Shown here in pieces: positions 34,374 through 44,864 of a stretch of DNA of 64,000 bases. A program made the translations under genes and the position numbers. This DNA is from Gaeumannomyces sp. JS-464 (lineage: Eukaryota; Ascomycota; Sordariomycetes; Magnaporthales; Magnaporthaceae): positions 4,464,001-4,528,000 of the forward strand of contig NGZR01000001.1 of the NCBI GenBank assembly GCA_002197995.1, given 5' to 3'. The notes below the pieces were generated by a model that was given only the letters and a program-made list of their open reading frames with translations, was not told the origin of the DNA and did not search any database. Every line of letters starts with the position of its first letter. Position 1 is the stretch's first letter.

Positions 34374-37300
34374 GGCTTGCGCGTGTCTTGGATGAACTGG
34401 CGTGGGGTGATTGGTGTATGCGGGGAGCCGCTCTCTGGAGGCGGCTGGGTGACACGACACCACGCCTGTTTTTTATTCTCTTGGTTCCGTGTGCCCGACA
34501 AGCAGATGTGCCTATTTGAGTCTTGGACGAAGAGGTCGGGTTGTTGAGGGGTGGTGGTCTGGGCGAAGCGTTGATGTGACAAAAGTGTTTCGAAGGATGT
34601 TATAGAAGAGCAAAAAACCAAGCGCTCGAGAAGGTGGTAACGGCGAGGGATATGGATATGGGGAGAGCGAGATGGATTTCTGCCGGAGGGTGTGGCAGCT
34701 GTGCCAGTCGAAAGAGCAGGAGAGTGGAGTCTGGTGGTTCGAGGCGTGGGATTGGGAGGGGGGAAAGGTTGGCGGACGAGGCGATGACGACACTTGGACC
34801 GGGGTCTTGGTGGGAAAAGAGGGTGCCGCTGACACAGACTCGGCAATGAGAATGCGTCTGGGCTGGCCTGTTCTGGTCCTGTTAAGCTAATGGATCTCTG
34901 CTGCAGTGGGTGCAGGCTGCAGGCGGGCGGTCAACTGCAATGCCTGCGACTCAGAGCCCACGACGCTAGCGACCGTCGCTTTCGACTGGCTTGACGGCTT
35001 GACGGCTCAACTGGAGAAGGTGGACCAGCGGCGAGCCGAAGACGAACAGACCAGGGGTGGCTAGGACCTTTGAGCTCCTGCTGTTGAGTACTGCAAAAGA
35101 GAAAAGAAGAAGAAAAAATGTCGCAGATTCTCTGCACACCCTCTGGCAACTGTAGTAGTTATTAAAGGACGGGCGAGTCTCGTGTCGCACGGCCTGGCGA
35201 GTCACGAGCTTGCACCCTGTCCCAGCGTGTGAGTGCTGTGTGTGGATGGCTGTCTCTGTCCTGGAGAGGTTTGGTGCCTGATGATCTTGGTCCCTGTGGT
35301 CCTGTGGGATAAATGTCTTTCTCCAGGGTGGGTGGCGGAAACGGAAAGGGGCAAGAACACAGAGGAGGAACGGAGAATTGGCCGGGTCCTATCCTTGGGA
35401 GGGTTGGATTTGTGTGGTCCTGTAACCCGTGGGTGCCTGGGTGCTGCCTGGTAGGGTGGTCTGTTGTCCTTCCTGGTTGGTAACTTTGGGGATCACGTCT
35501 CACCCGGCTCCCGTATCAAGGAGGAATGTAGGAGAGAGGTGCTGAGACCCAGAGAGCAGCTGGATCAGGTCACGCACCGAGGCCGAGCCCGCAACTGCTA
35601 GGCGGTCAGGAGAGCACGCTTTTCTGAAGAGGGGAAAGATGGGGTGAGGAAAAGCCTGCTGTGCTCCTTGCGTGTTATCACCGTCTATTCAGACGCCTCG
35701 GAGCGTCGGACGCGAGCGCTAGCAGGCAATTTGTACTCTGGATGCCCCTGAGCTTTTGCGCCGCCGCAGTTCTACGTAGGTTGCGTACCTAAATAACGGC
35801 CCACCTCGAAGTACCTACTAGGGACCCCGTGTTTCGGGCAATCCAATCACAGATTTCTAAAAGAGAAAAATCATCCCTGCTAGACAAAGATACATCTGCC
35901 GCACTCACGAACTCCGCACCGCATTGATTGGGTTTCCAGTGAGTTGACTTTTGAATTTTCTGCTGGGACGAGCCAGAGTAGCCTTAGATGTGTAGCGCGG
36001 GACCTATCCCTGGGCCGTTATTTACCCATCCGACCTACGTACAGGCGCAGGGCACCAGTGCAGCAACGTCGTATTTCCTGCTATGGCATCTTCTGGATTC
36101 TGGGCTCCTGGCGCCCGCGTCGCGTGGGCCTGCAAAAGCCGGTTTCTTGTGTTTCGCTGCAGCCGGAGGCCAGGGCCAGGGCGGCTGTCGTCATGCCCGA
36201 TGGAACGGTTCACAGCAAATGCGCGCTCCGATGGGTCGAGTTAGGGCCCAGCGCCATTCTTGTGCGCGTCCACTAGGAAACGATAACTGCTGGGGCTCCC
36301 CTGGCTACCCCCACCCTGCTTCTCCGGACAGGCAGCCCCTCGTTCTCGAACAGGCACCCTGAGATGATCTCCAGCTTTGATCCTGGGGCATCCCAGAAAA
36401 TCACCGTCGCACTCGGGCGGTCAGGCCTCAAAAATCTCGATCCCACGACAGATCCCGTTGCGGCCAATGCCCGGATAATTCATTTTAATCGCTATTCGGG
36501 CAGCAACAAGCCCCTCTCTGCTCCCCGCCTTGGGCGTCGGAGATGGTCTCCTTTTTTCCGTGTGTGCTGCCGTAGTTCTCGCCGCTGCCGATCTGTCACA
36601 TGCCACAACCTTGTGAGTGCATGCGTGTGAGTGACTGTGGCGCCGTGGTGCTGTGTGAGCGATTGCGTGTGTCAATGTCTGGTGTCGGTGTCTGGTGTCA
36701 GTTGAGCGCGCGGCTTTGATGGCTTCCTGTCCCTCTCGAGACAAGCCGCGGCTGTCGGCTGAGCCCCTGCATTCCCGCCTGCGTCGCTTCGGCCCCGACG
36801 CCTGGCTCAGAGCTAGGACCCTTCGTCGACGGCTCCTGCTCGGCTTTGTCCTGCGTGGAGGCGTCTTCGCCGTTGTGGCCTCGCCCTGCATGCGGCAATT
36901 GTTGGCTGGTGGGTGCAGAAAACACCAGAGCTCGAGCCCACAAGCGGCCGGCCGAGCCCTCCTGTGCGATGACGTCGGTCGTTGTTTAGCGAAGACAAAA
37001 TTTCTCCAGACAGCACAGCACCGGCGCCTTTGCATCCCAAGTGGAACCCACCAGACGATCGCCGGGCCAGCCCAGGAGCCAGCGGAGCTGCCGCCATCCA
37101 TTGAGAGCGGCAGCTGCAATTGCCCAGGGACGCAGGGCCGTGCTAGCTCAAGCGGCCATCTCTCGCCCAGGTCAAGGGTCGCCAGAGGTCCCCTGGAGCG
37201 AGCCAAGTTCGATCGTGGTGCCGGTGGGAGTTTTCATGCATCGCGCGCCATGCGTCTGCTCGGCGTGTTTTTCCATCTCCACATGGAGAGGCGCCCCCAT

Positions 37301-37784
37301 CGGCGCCTTCTCCGGTTGAGTGTCTGTTCCCGGCACGCATTTCGCTGTTGTCAGCTTCTCCAGCAGCCGGAGCTCCAGTCGGGAGTTGAGTCGGGGCAAG
37401 CGAGACAGAGGGGGATGGCGCAAACAGTCGTACCACACTGGACGCATCACCAAACTGCAACATCGGACAAACCCGGCCGTTGCCGTCGTCTGTAGTTCTC
37501 CCGATCATGCCTACTACAACAGGCCCGGATCTGTCCTCTCATATGTCCCGAAATATAGGTACCTACCAAACGGCCGGTCCATGCACTGGAGGAACTCATG
37601 CAGACTCCCAGAACCGAGACTTGGCCACGCGAGTACGAAGTTGCCTTCAGCCACCCGTTTTTACCTTTCATATATTCGTTACGCTTATTGACCCATGGAT
37701 AGAGCTGGCAAAAACATAAGCTAAAACAAAAAGTCCCCCCGGCCCTCCTTGTCTCCGCCCGTAGCATCCAAACAAATGCTCACG
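34374..37784. other. Intergenic, no gene seen
   Basis: About 3.4 kb between two reverse-strand genes. The first ~450 bases, read on the reverse strand, are a C/T-rich leader of the DUF8035 gene. Open frames up to ~266 codons exist but have no domain, codon or splicing support. TACCT/AGGTA motifs occur near 35.8 kb and 37.56 kb. Confidence 0.5.
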
Positions 37785-40388
37785 TTACGACCCGTTGGCC
37801 GGCGCACAGCATCCATTTCCTCCATGCCCGTTCCCGCTCGAAGCCGTGCCGTTGCCCGGCCTGGCCGCACAGCTGCCAAAGGCGAGCCTGCTCATGGCGT
37901 CGGTCGCGTCGAGGGCGCCGCTGCCGCCCGCCAGGACCTGGCTCGGCGTGCTGGCGTACGACGGCGGCACGTCCATGACGGGGTTGTTGGCGAAGAAGTT
38001 GCGCGGCCGCAGTAGCAGCGTCATGCCCTCGGCCGGCATCACGGGGAAGTCCTCGGGCGCGGGGAAGTGCGTAACGCCGAACGTGTGCCACAGCACAATG
38101 TCGTCGTCCGCCACCGGCTCGGTCCCGTCGCCGATCCACTCGGGCAGGCCCCGCGACGGTTCGCCGCTCGTCTGCGGCACGTGCCGGCCCGCGGGCCAAA
38201 GCTGGTCGTCTCGGTCTGTTTTTTTGCTCGGTTTTTTGGAGCGCGGGGGTCAGCACTCTTTTCCCGCTAATTGGAGGCACCAGAGTGAAAAAGGCTGCTT
38301 CATACATTTGGTCACATGCACCGCGTGCCTCGCAAATCCGGCTCGCTTCCAAACAAGGGAGTTCTCCTTCGGGAGGAGGCCGGGCACCTCCCGACTGACG
38401 AGCTTATATGTGGATGGCTTGCCGCTGTAGGGGTGCACGACGCTTTCGTTGGAAATATCCCACGTCCGCGAGGTTTTGTCGTTGTAGTCCGTCTTGGCCT
38501 GCCCCGTCGTCTCCAGCCTCGTCTTGCGTGCGTAGAACGCGTTTCCGTAGAAATTCTCGGGGCTTCCAACAGGGGCGTCCGACGGCACCGCGTCCACGGC
38601 GAAGATTGTGTTCTTGGGGCCGTCCACGTTGGGGTCGATCCGCAAGCAAAACAAGTGCTGATGGTTATGGGCATTCACACCTTGAGACAAACACCACAAA
38701 AGGGGGTCAGCATGGAGTTACAGAAGCCGACGTCCCCCTAGCTCACAGCAGGCATCCAGCGCTCGAGAAGCTTACCTGGGTACACCTGGGTCCCCCACCC
38801 AAGGATATCTTCGTCGGGGTTCATCGCGTACGTGTTGAGAATGCCGGTGAGCTTGATCTCCGGCTGGATAGTTCCGTCTTGCTGTGCGTGTGTTAGTTCG
38901 GCTGGTATCCTGCTAGATGGAACTAGTGCGACTGTTATGAACAACTTACGTGAAGTATCCACTGAAGACAGAGTCGAGATTATCAAGTCAGCAAGCAGCA
39001 AGGAAGAAAAACAGCACATCACGTCTTCTAGCGTGGAGCCTATTGCGTACCTGGATAGCATACTCGTAATTTGCAGCCGTAAACACTTGCTGGATAACCA
39101 GCTTCGATTCTTGTGACGATGGTCGAATCGTCCCTGAAGTCTGTGTGCTTGAAGAGAATCCCGGAATCCTCCTCGTGGATGCAGATGGCATTCTTGATGG
39201 TGTTGATTGACCCGTTGCCGCGTGGGAAAGTGGCATCGAGGTAATGGATAGAGCCTTTGCAGTCGCACCCGAGCGACAGGCTGTTCGTCATGTACCCTGC
39301 GCCGTACTCTCCCAGGTCGAATGCGTGCTTTCGCTGGTGAGGGTACTCGGGGTTGCCGCTGCTCGACTTGTCAGTATGGGAAACAGGCTCTCTCATTCAG
39401 GAGCCAGCCTCCAAAAATGAAGGACTAGGAAAATCCAACGACATACTAGGGAACCACCATCTCAGCAAGAGACATCCGGTAGAATATGGGGCGCACCTTG
39501 CCCTTGTCGTTGAATGTGATGTTGTTGAGTATGATTCCCTCCCTGTAGTTGAAGCCGATGTGGAACTTCCAGTTCTGCCACTCGATCTCTCTGCCATTCA
39601 TGGTGAACGAAACACCATCCGGCTGGGTGATATGGATGGCCTTCAGGTCCTTGCGGTACCCGCCCTGCCTCTCGATGGCGGCGGGATGGTAGTTGATGGG
39701 CGGGGTCTTGCTCAGGGGCCGCCGCACCTTCGGGATGTCGATGTGCACAATCTCTTTCTTCCCTCCGTCGTAGATAGGACAGAAGTCTAGCGGGTACTGG
39801 TACTGGCAGTCGTCGATGTCCGGGCGGTAGTACATCAGGGCCTGCTGCAAGCGGACTAGGTTCCCGTGGCGGTCGTCGTAACCGATTGTCCAAGGGTCAC
39901 AGTACACCTTGTGCATGTCTTCCTTTGGGATTCCGCTCAGCTCGCACTGCTCAATGACCTTGGGGTCGGTGCGGCAAAGGTATTCGACCGCCTGAAGCTC
40001 CTCCATCATGATGCTAAGCGTCGTATCTCCATGTCAGCAGCGGGCGCAGGGGGGCACCAGGCCGACAACCAGGCCGGGGCACTCACATGGGCTGTTGGCC
40101 TTCAGCGTGCTCCCACTTGACGATCTTCCCAGCCGCAAGATCCACCAGGCCATCAAAGACCTTGCCGCCCGGAGCGATGACTACGACATCGGCGACCCGA
40201 GCCGGCCTCGATGCGCCTTGCGGATCGGCGAGCCAGGCCGTCATCTCGGCCTTGCGCGGCTCGTGCAGCGAGACGACGTTGAAGTGGACATCTCCGTGAG
40301 CTTTCTTCACCACTGATACAGCAGCGGCTATCTCGTCTCCCGTTAGGGGATCAAGGGGGTGCGGGGCTGTGACGAAGGTTGACCCCAT
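37785..40388 (-). CDS. Copper amine oxidase
   Basis: Oxidatively deaminates primary amines to aldehyde, ammonia and hydrogen peroxide, using copper and the self-made quinone TPQ. Seven exons on the reverse strand: 40388-40087, 40013-39447, 39358-39051, 38962-38951 (12 nt), 38881-38776, 38680-38306 and 38215-37785. The N-terminus is MGSTFVTAPHPLDPLTGDEI. The catalytic-base region reads RKHAFDLGEYGAGYM, the TPQ tyrosine is in ANYEY, copper histidines are in NAHNHQHLF, and the third is in GVTHFPAPEDFPVMP. Two A are missing in exon 3 (around 39103-39110, just before KLVIQQVFTAANYEY). With them the spliced length is exactly 701 codons (700 residues), normal for fungal enzymes. All six introns have GT and AG ends and phases that agree. 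No peroxisomal PTS1 is seen (terminus NGS). Amine use as a nitrogen source is the family role. Confidence 0.95.
38951..38962 (-). other. 12-nt microexon (Trp-Ile-Leu-His) of the amine oxidase
   Basis: Acceptor CTTCAG and donor GTAAGT flank TGGATACTTCAC. It lies between NYEYAIQ and QDGTIQPEIKLTGILNTY; W-I-x-H followed by Q-D-G is the expected family sequence, so the microexon is needed for a normal protein. Confidence 0.85.
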
Positions 40389-41313
40389 GATGGCTGCAGA
40401 TTCGTTCTTTGCCTGCTTTGGACAGGCTGTGTGTGGTATATGCGCGTGAATGTTCACATGCGGAGACAACAGACACCCGAGATTCTGGAGGAAAGTAACC
40501 CAAGAAGTCTAACGCTCTGGGTTACGATAGCCACTTATATGCTGAAGGCGGAAACATGAGTTTACAAGCGATCTCGGAATGACACTGCGCTGATGGGATG
40601 TGCAGCAGGCGCTTGCCTGGTGTCCTGGTTATCCCAAGAGCCATGTTTTTTTTGCCATTTTGGGTAAGATATACTACCGGCACGAACCATTAGCAACAGA
40701 AATAACTCATTGGTCAGACCCCATGATGGTGAAGGTTGCATGCCATCCGCGGGTAGATCTCCAAGGCGTGGAGATGCCTGGGCCTCTATCATAGGCGTCC
40801 AGTTAGTATACATACACCACATAACGGCCGATAAGACAAGCCCGCGCTCTTCGGTTAGATGGAGGGGTTTAAGCCGACAGCCCGGGTCGCAAAGAGAGGG
40901 GGTGATAAGCCAGCCCCGCTTCGCTGCTTGGGGGTCCAGCAACACGAATCTGGGACTACCCGTCGCGTGTAATTGCCCAAAGCAGGTATTTCAAGCAGCG
41001 CCGCGCATGCAGGTTGATGCCGTGCCCGCGGCGGAGCATCCGTTGTCGCAGCATGCGCGTGGGAGAGACATCACGCATTTGCTTTCTATGACGGACTCAT
41101 GGAAGCTGGTGTTTCGTCGCCGACGACAGACAAGATAGACGGCCTCTTCCCAAATTTGGATCCCGTCATTCCAACGCCAGCTGCTCACATGCATTTCCTT
41201 TTGTAGTAATCCATCTGACCCTGTTTTGGATTGTCGTCCGCTCTCTGTGTCCGTTGGTTGGATGTCGGAGGTTCGTCTCTCCCTGCAAACAGGTTCGTCC
41301 CAACAGGGTTGTA
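40389..41313. other. Intergenic, no gene seen
   Basis: Promoter side of the amine oxidase gene and left flank of the repeat island. No gene or clear motif. Confidence 0.5.
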
Positions 41314-41549
41314 TCTGTTGATCCACGTGATCAGCGCGTGCACCGGGATAAACTCCACACCTCGTGGAGCAACGGGCCCAAGGCCCGTGCGCTCCCACGA
41401 GCATACAAAAGGGGATCTTCCAATCCCCTTCCTGTAACTAGATTCCTACACAGACATGCACAATACAGGAACCCTCCAGATCTATAGATCTTTGTGTGTC
41501 ACCATGGGAGAGCTCCGGGCCTTTGACAGGAGTAACACTCCTACCAACA
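41314..41549 (+). mobile_element. LTR-like repeat copy A (candidate solo/degenerate LTR)
   Basis: Starts TGTTGATCC and ends CCTACCAACA. It has a TATA-like ACAAAAGGGG near 41405-41414, followed by a stem-loop (AAGGGGAT / ATCCCCTT, 41409-41430). A second stem-loop upstream (41361-41401) has inner arms CGGGCC/GGCCCG. The last 94 bases (41456-41549) match copy B with about four mismatches. The TG...CA ends plus TATA and short length fit a fungal LTR. No reverse transcriptase or integrase is in the window and no target-site duplication was found, so the class is inference. Confidence 0.5.
41456..41549 (+). repeat. 94-bp direct repeat, copy A
   Basis: Begins ATGCACAATACAGGAACCC, contains the palindrome AGATCTATAGATCT and GGAGTAACACTCC, ends CCAACA. 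Equal in length to copy B at 42650-42743. Confidence 0.9.
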
Positions 41550-41600
41550 CTAATTAGTGATGGTTGTCACAAATTAGCAAGGTAGAGGGTTTGACCATTT

Positions 41601-41906
41601 GACACCTTCCTAGAGCAGGCGATTGGGTCAAATGGGAAGGCCTACAAGCGAGTAAAGGACACCTTCCTGCGGCAGGCGATTGGGTCTTTTATAAGCTTGG
41701 GCAATGCATTCCGATGCATTGCAGCGTAATCTTTCGAATGGCACCTTCTTGTAGCAAGCGATTGGGCCTTTGAGAGATTTCCTGGCGTAGCGGCCGCCAG
41801 ATTCGACAATCCAACGGCTACCTCGATCGATTCGAAAGCTATCGCAACCAACCTTTTCGATAGCGATTCCGAAGATACCTTCTTGTAGCAAGCGATTGGG
41901 TCTTTT
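41601..41906 (-). repeat. Four dispersed copies of a ~30-bp repeat
   Basis: Related units ACCTTCYTGYRGCARGCGATTGGG with flanks lie at about 41601-41630, 41657-41690, 41741-41770 and 41875-41906. On the reverse strand they encode variants of DPIACYKKV in different local frames. No complete gene is recognised. Confidence 0.7.
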
Positions 41907-42048
41907 GGTTCGTTATTCGGAAGTGCGATAACCACTTCGACGGTTTCCCGATGACCATAGCCGGCACCCCAAGACCTCGACGTCCCCTTCGCTGGGCCCG
42001 ACGCCTACAAGACCCCCGGCCTTTGGGCACGCATAAGAGCCCCAAAAA

Positions 42049-42258
42049 CCCCCGGAGCCCTCGGCACGCACAAGACCCCCGGAGCCTTTAGTACGCACAA
42101 GACCCCCGGAGCCTTCAGTACGCACAAGACCCCCGGAGCCTTCAGTACGCACAAGACACCCGGAGCCTTCAGTACGCACAAGACCCCCGGAGCCTTCAGT
42201 ACGCACAAGACCCCCGGAGCCTTCAGCACGCACGAGACCCCCGGAGCCTCCGGCACAA
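42049..42258 (-). repeat. 27-bp minisatellite, about 7.5 units
   Basis: Unit CCCGGAGCCTTCAGTACGCA plus CAAGACC, nearly identical over seven units. 27 is divisible by three, and the reverse strand reads GGLVRTEGS repeatedly within an open frame spanning 41913-42542. It is listed as repeat rather than gene because no start, homologue or splicing support was found. Confidence 0.9.
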
Positions 42259-42493
42259 AGAAAAAGTTGCCAGGATGGAATCATTATTCCGGCACCTACA
42301 AAAGCCCCGGAGCCTTCGGCACTTACAAGACCCCCGACCTTTGGGCACGCACAAAAGCCCCAAAGCCTTCGGTACCGATAACGGCCGCTTTCGAGATCCC
42401 AGCGATCACCCCGGCCTACATATACATATAAAAGTGGAGGATTCGTGCATGCGCATAAAGAAAAAGTTGCCAGTGTCGGATAGTTATTCCGGC
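42255..42493. repeat. Diverged ~38-bp repeat pair inside the island
   Basis: AAAGAAAAAGTTGCCAG followed within about 20 bases by TTATTCCGGC appears at 42255-42292 and again at 42456-42493, about 201 bases apart. A CCTTTGGGCACGCA segment also appears twice (about 42021 and 42339). Confidence 0.75.
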
Positions 42494-42502
42494 GCATGCA
42501 CT

Positions 42503-42743
42503 CGAGGGATTTGGAGGCCTGGGAGGCCTGGGAGGCTCCCAAGGCCTACAAGGCCCACAGGGCCCACGTGACCTAAAAGCCCAGACCCTCTCACGGATAA
42601 AAGGGGGCCTGTTGGCCCCCTCTCCTGTAGCTAAATCTCCTTCCTCTTCATGCACAATACAGGAACCCTCCAGATCTATAGATCTTTGTGTGTCACCTTG
42701 GGAGAGCTCCGGGCCCCGGACAGGAGTAACACTCCTACCAACA
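42503..42743 (+). mobile_element. LTR-like repeat copy B (candidate)
   Basis: The left edge is not defined. It contains TATA-like GGATAAAAGGGG at about 42595-42606 and a stem-loop (AGGGGGCC / GGCCCCCT, 42602-42621) at the same relative place as in copy A. The 94-bp terminal part 42650-42743 ends CCAACA. Copies A and B are about 1.2 kb apart in the same orientation. Confidence 0.5.
42650..42743 (+). repeat. 94-bp direct repeat, copy B
   Basis: About four mismatches to copy A: CTTGGG for CATGGG and CCCCGGACA for CCTTTGACA. Same length, no indel. Confidence 0.9.
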
Positions 42744-43743
42744 GTATCCCATATTATATTCGCCGCTGCATTCGAGTTGGTTCCACTCCTGCATAGCAGG
42801 CCTGCATGACTACGGATTCTGGGTGATCGGTATTTAACAAGTACCCAAGGCAATTATCATCCAGTTATACCAGTTTGTTGGCGCATGCACTTTCCTTACG
42901 TTAGTCAAAGGAGCCATGGGCCAACCCGATAGCCCAGAACCCTGCCTAATGGCTAAGTCCATAACCTCCCATAGGCCCCGCTCCGAGGTTCTAGGCCGTC
43001 AAACTTATTCTAGCGGAGCGGCGGGACGAGCTGAGGGTGCACAAGGAAAACAACCCGAAGGCCTCCACCCGCTCCGCCAGCGCTCTCTGAGTTTTAGGCG
43101 ATCACGAGTGGGACGGGAGATATAAAACACGCAAAACACGGTGACTCTATTCTTCCCAGAGCCAAAGAGGGCCAAATTGAGATTAATGAATTGGGCCACG
43201 GCGACCCCGGAGGAACAAGGGGCCGGTGAAGGTGCCAAAGAAGCAGAGCTGTCCTGATTTTACATATCAAGTAACGGCGTCGCATAACCACTACCGTCTC
43301 CCCGATCCTCTATACTTCCCGGAAACGATTCGCGATGGCTATCTGTCCTCGCGGCAGTGGAGATAACCACCGAACGGTCGTCTCAGCAGCAACTATCGCC
43401 CCGACGATAGAAACCCCTGTGTAAACTATCTACTCTAGAATGGGCGATCCTGCCTTCGGATCGGGCCAGCTATGGCAGTTGCTGAGCCAGAGGGGAAGAC
43501 TATGGCTCGAGGCTGGCTGAGACGTAATAACAGCGCCAACGCCGCCTCGACGGTTCGGTGGACATGTCTTTTGTCGGGGTGCCTACCCAACCCAGGGCCC
43601 CGCTCCCCTGGCTTGATTTTTCTCTCGTTCAGATACAACTCAGACCACTGGCACTTTGCCAGTCCTACGATGTGCCCTGGCATTCTTCAAAATTATCAAA
43701 CGATAATCACCTGGCCGCGGCTGGCAGCAGCCCTGAGGAAGAG
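42744..43743. other. Intergenic, no gene seen
   Basis: Right flank of the repeat island and upstream region of the next F-box gene. The F-box frame stays open upstream to an ATG at 43564, so part of 43564-43743 may be coding. Confidence 0.45.
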
Positions 43744-44864
43744 ATGTCGCTCCTTTCGCTGCCCGAGAAGGCCCTCGTGGCCATAATGTTGTATCTCGAC
43801 CACGCCTCGCTACGCAACCTCATCCTCGCAAGCCGTAAGGCCAAGTCGATACTCGAGAAGCGGTTCCTCACCTTCGAGTCCCAAGTCCATAAGCACTACC
43901 CAGAGACGCCCTGGGTGAGGGAGCTTCGCCATCTCACCCACCGCATCGTCGCGCTCCGATGCGTGTCGCCAGCCCGAGTGCTCCGGCCATACGAGAAGTT
44001 GCCGGACGGGCCAATCCTCTGGATCACCTGCGAGAATTCCGCCAGCGCTGCGAGGACGCGCCCCTTCCCGCGATTCCCAGCACCCCCAAGTGTCTCGCCG
44101 AGCTGGAAAAGGTTCTGGTGGCCGTAGACTGGTTCACAGAGAAGATCCGACAAGGCACCATGACCGCGACCAAAGACAGCAGCGGCCGGCTGAGTGTGGA
44201 GGAGGTTTATCGATACCGCCGCGGCCTGCTTCTTTTCCAGCTTTACTGCGAGCTTTTTCGGCAGCCTTGGGGCCACCGGGACCTCGGCAAGAACGGCCGC
44301 GTCGCGGAGCAGACGAGCTTTATCCAAAGCCTGCCCTTCTTTCCCATTTGCGAGCTGGACGGCATATACGGCGTTATCGAAGAAATCGTCTTTCGGCACT
44401 TTAAAATGTGCTGCGGCCGGCGCGTCTCCTTTGCGCTTCGCCCAGGCATGAGCCGCACTCCCAGCCCGGCCAAGGTCGAATGCATGTACAGCTTCGGCCT
44501 CGTATACCTCCACCGTCTGATGCGAGGCCGCTGGGGTAGAGGGTCCTTCGAGAAAGACATCTGCGGCTGCCAGTTCGAAGGCCAAACGAACCGCTTCTTC
44601 AACCTGCCGATGCAGAAGTTCGCCAAGCTCGAGTTCTCCGAGACCTCGCTGCACTACGCCGTGAAAGAGTGGCCACCCCTCACCCCTGTCACGGCGCCCG
44701 TCTGGAAGGGCGTCCCCGACGGCACGAATACCGAGAGCTGGTTGTGCCGCAAGTTCTTCGCATGTCGCGAGGACGTCCTAGCCCGCAGACGCATCTTCCC
44801 GCTCGTCGTTGCCGACCGCGACGACGCCAGAGGTTTAGCTTTCTGGGACGAGAAGAGGGCTTAG
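43744..44864 (+). CDS. F-box-like protein, one frame break
   Basis: Starts MSLLSLPEKALVAIMLYLDH, a typical N-terminal F-box (residues ~3-45), then a long helical region (TFESQVHKHYPETPWVRELR). The rest reads FRQRCEDAPLPAIPSTPKCL, VEEVYRYRRGLLLFQLYCEL and a C-terminus ending GLAFWDEKRA. The frame shifts at the G run 44008-44010. With one extra G it reads Asp-Gly-Ala-Asn-Pro-Leu-Asp-His-Leu, and the total becomes exactly 374 codons (373 residues). The chosen ATG is immediately before the F-box; an in-frame ATG at 43564 would add 60 residues of non-conserved sequence. Substrate unknown. Confidence 0.75.

Noticed and set aside
36421..37495. Overlapping 261- and 266-codon frames on opposite strands
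   Set aside because: Neither has conserved motifs or splice support; composition looks like random GC-rich sequence.
42049..42258. CRISPR-like regularly spaced repeat
   Set aside because: The 27-bp units abut directly without variable spacers, and the DNA is eukaryotic; it is a minisatellite.
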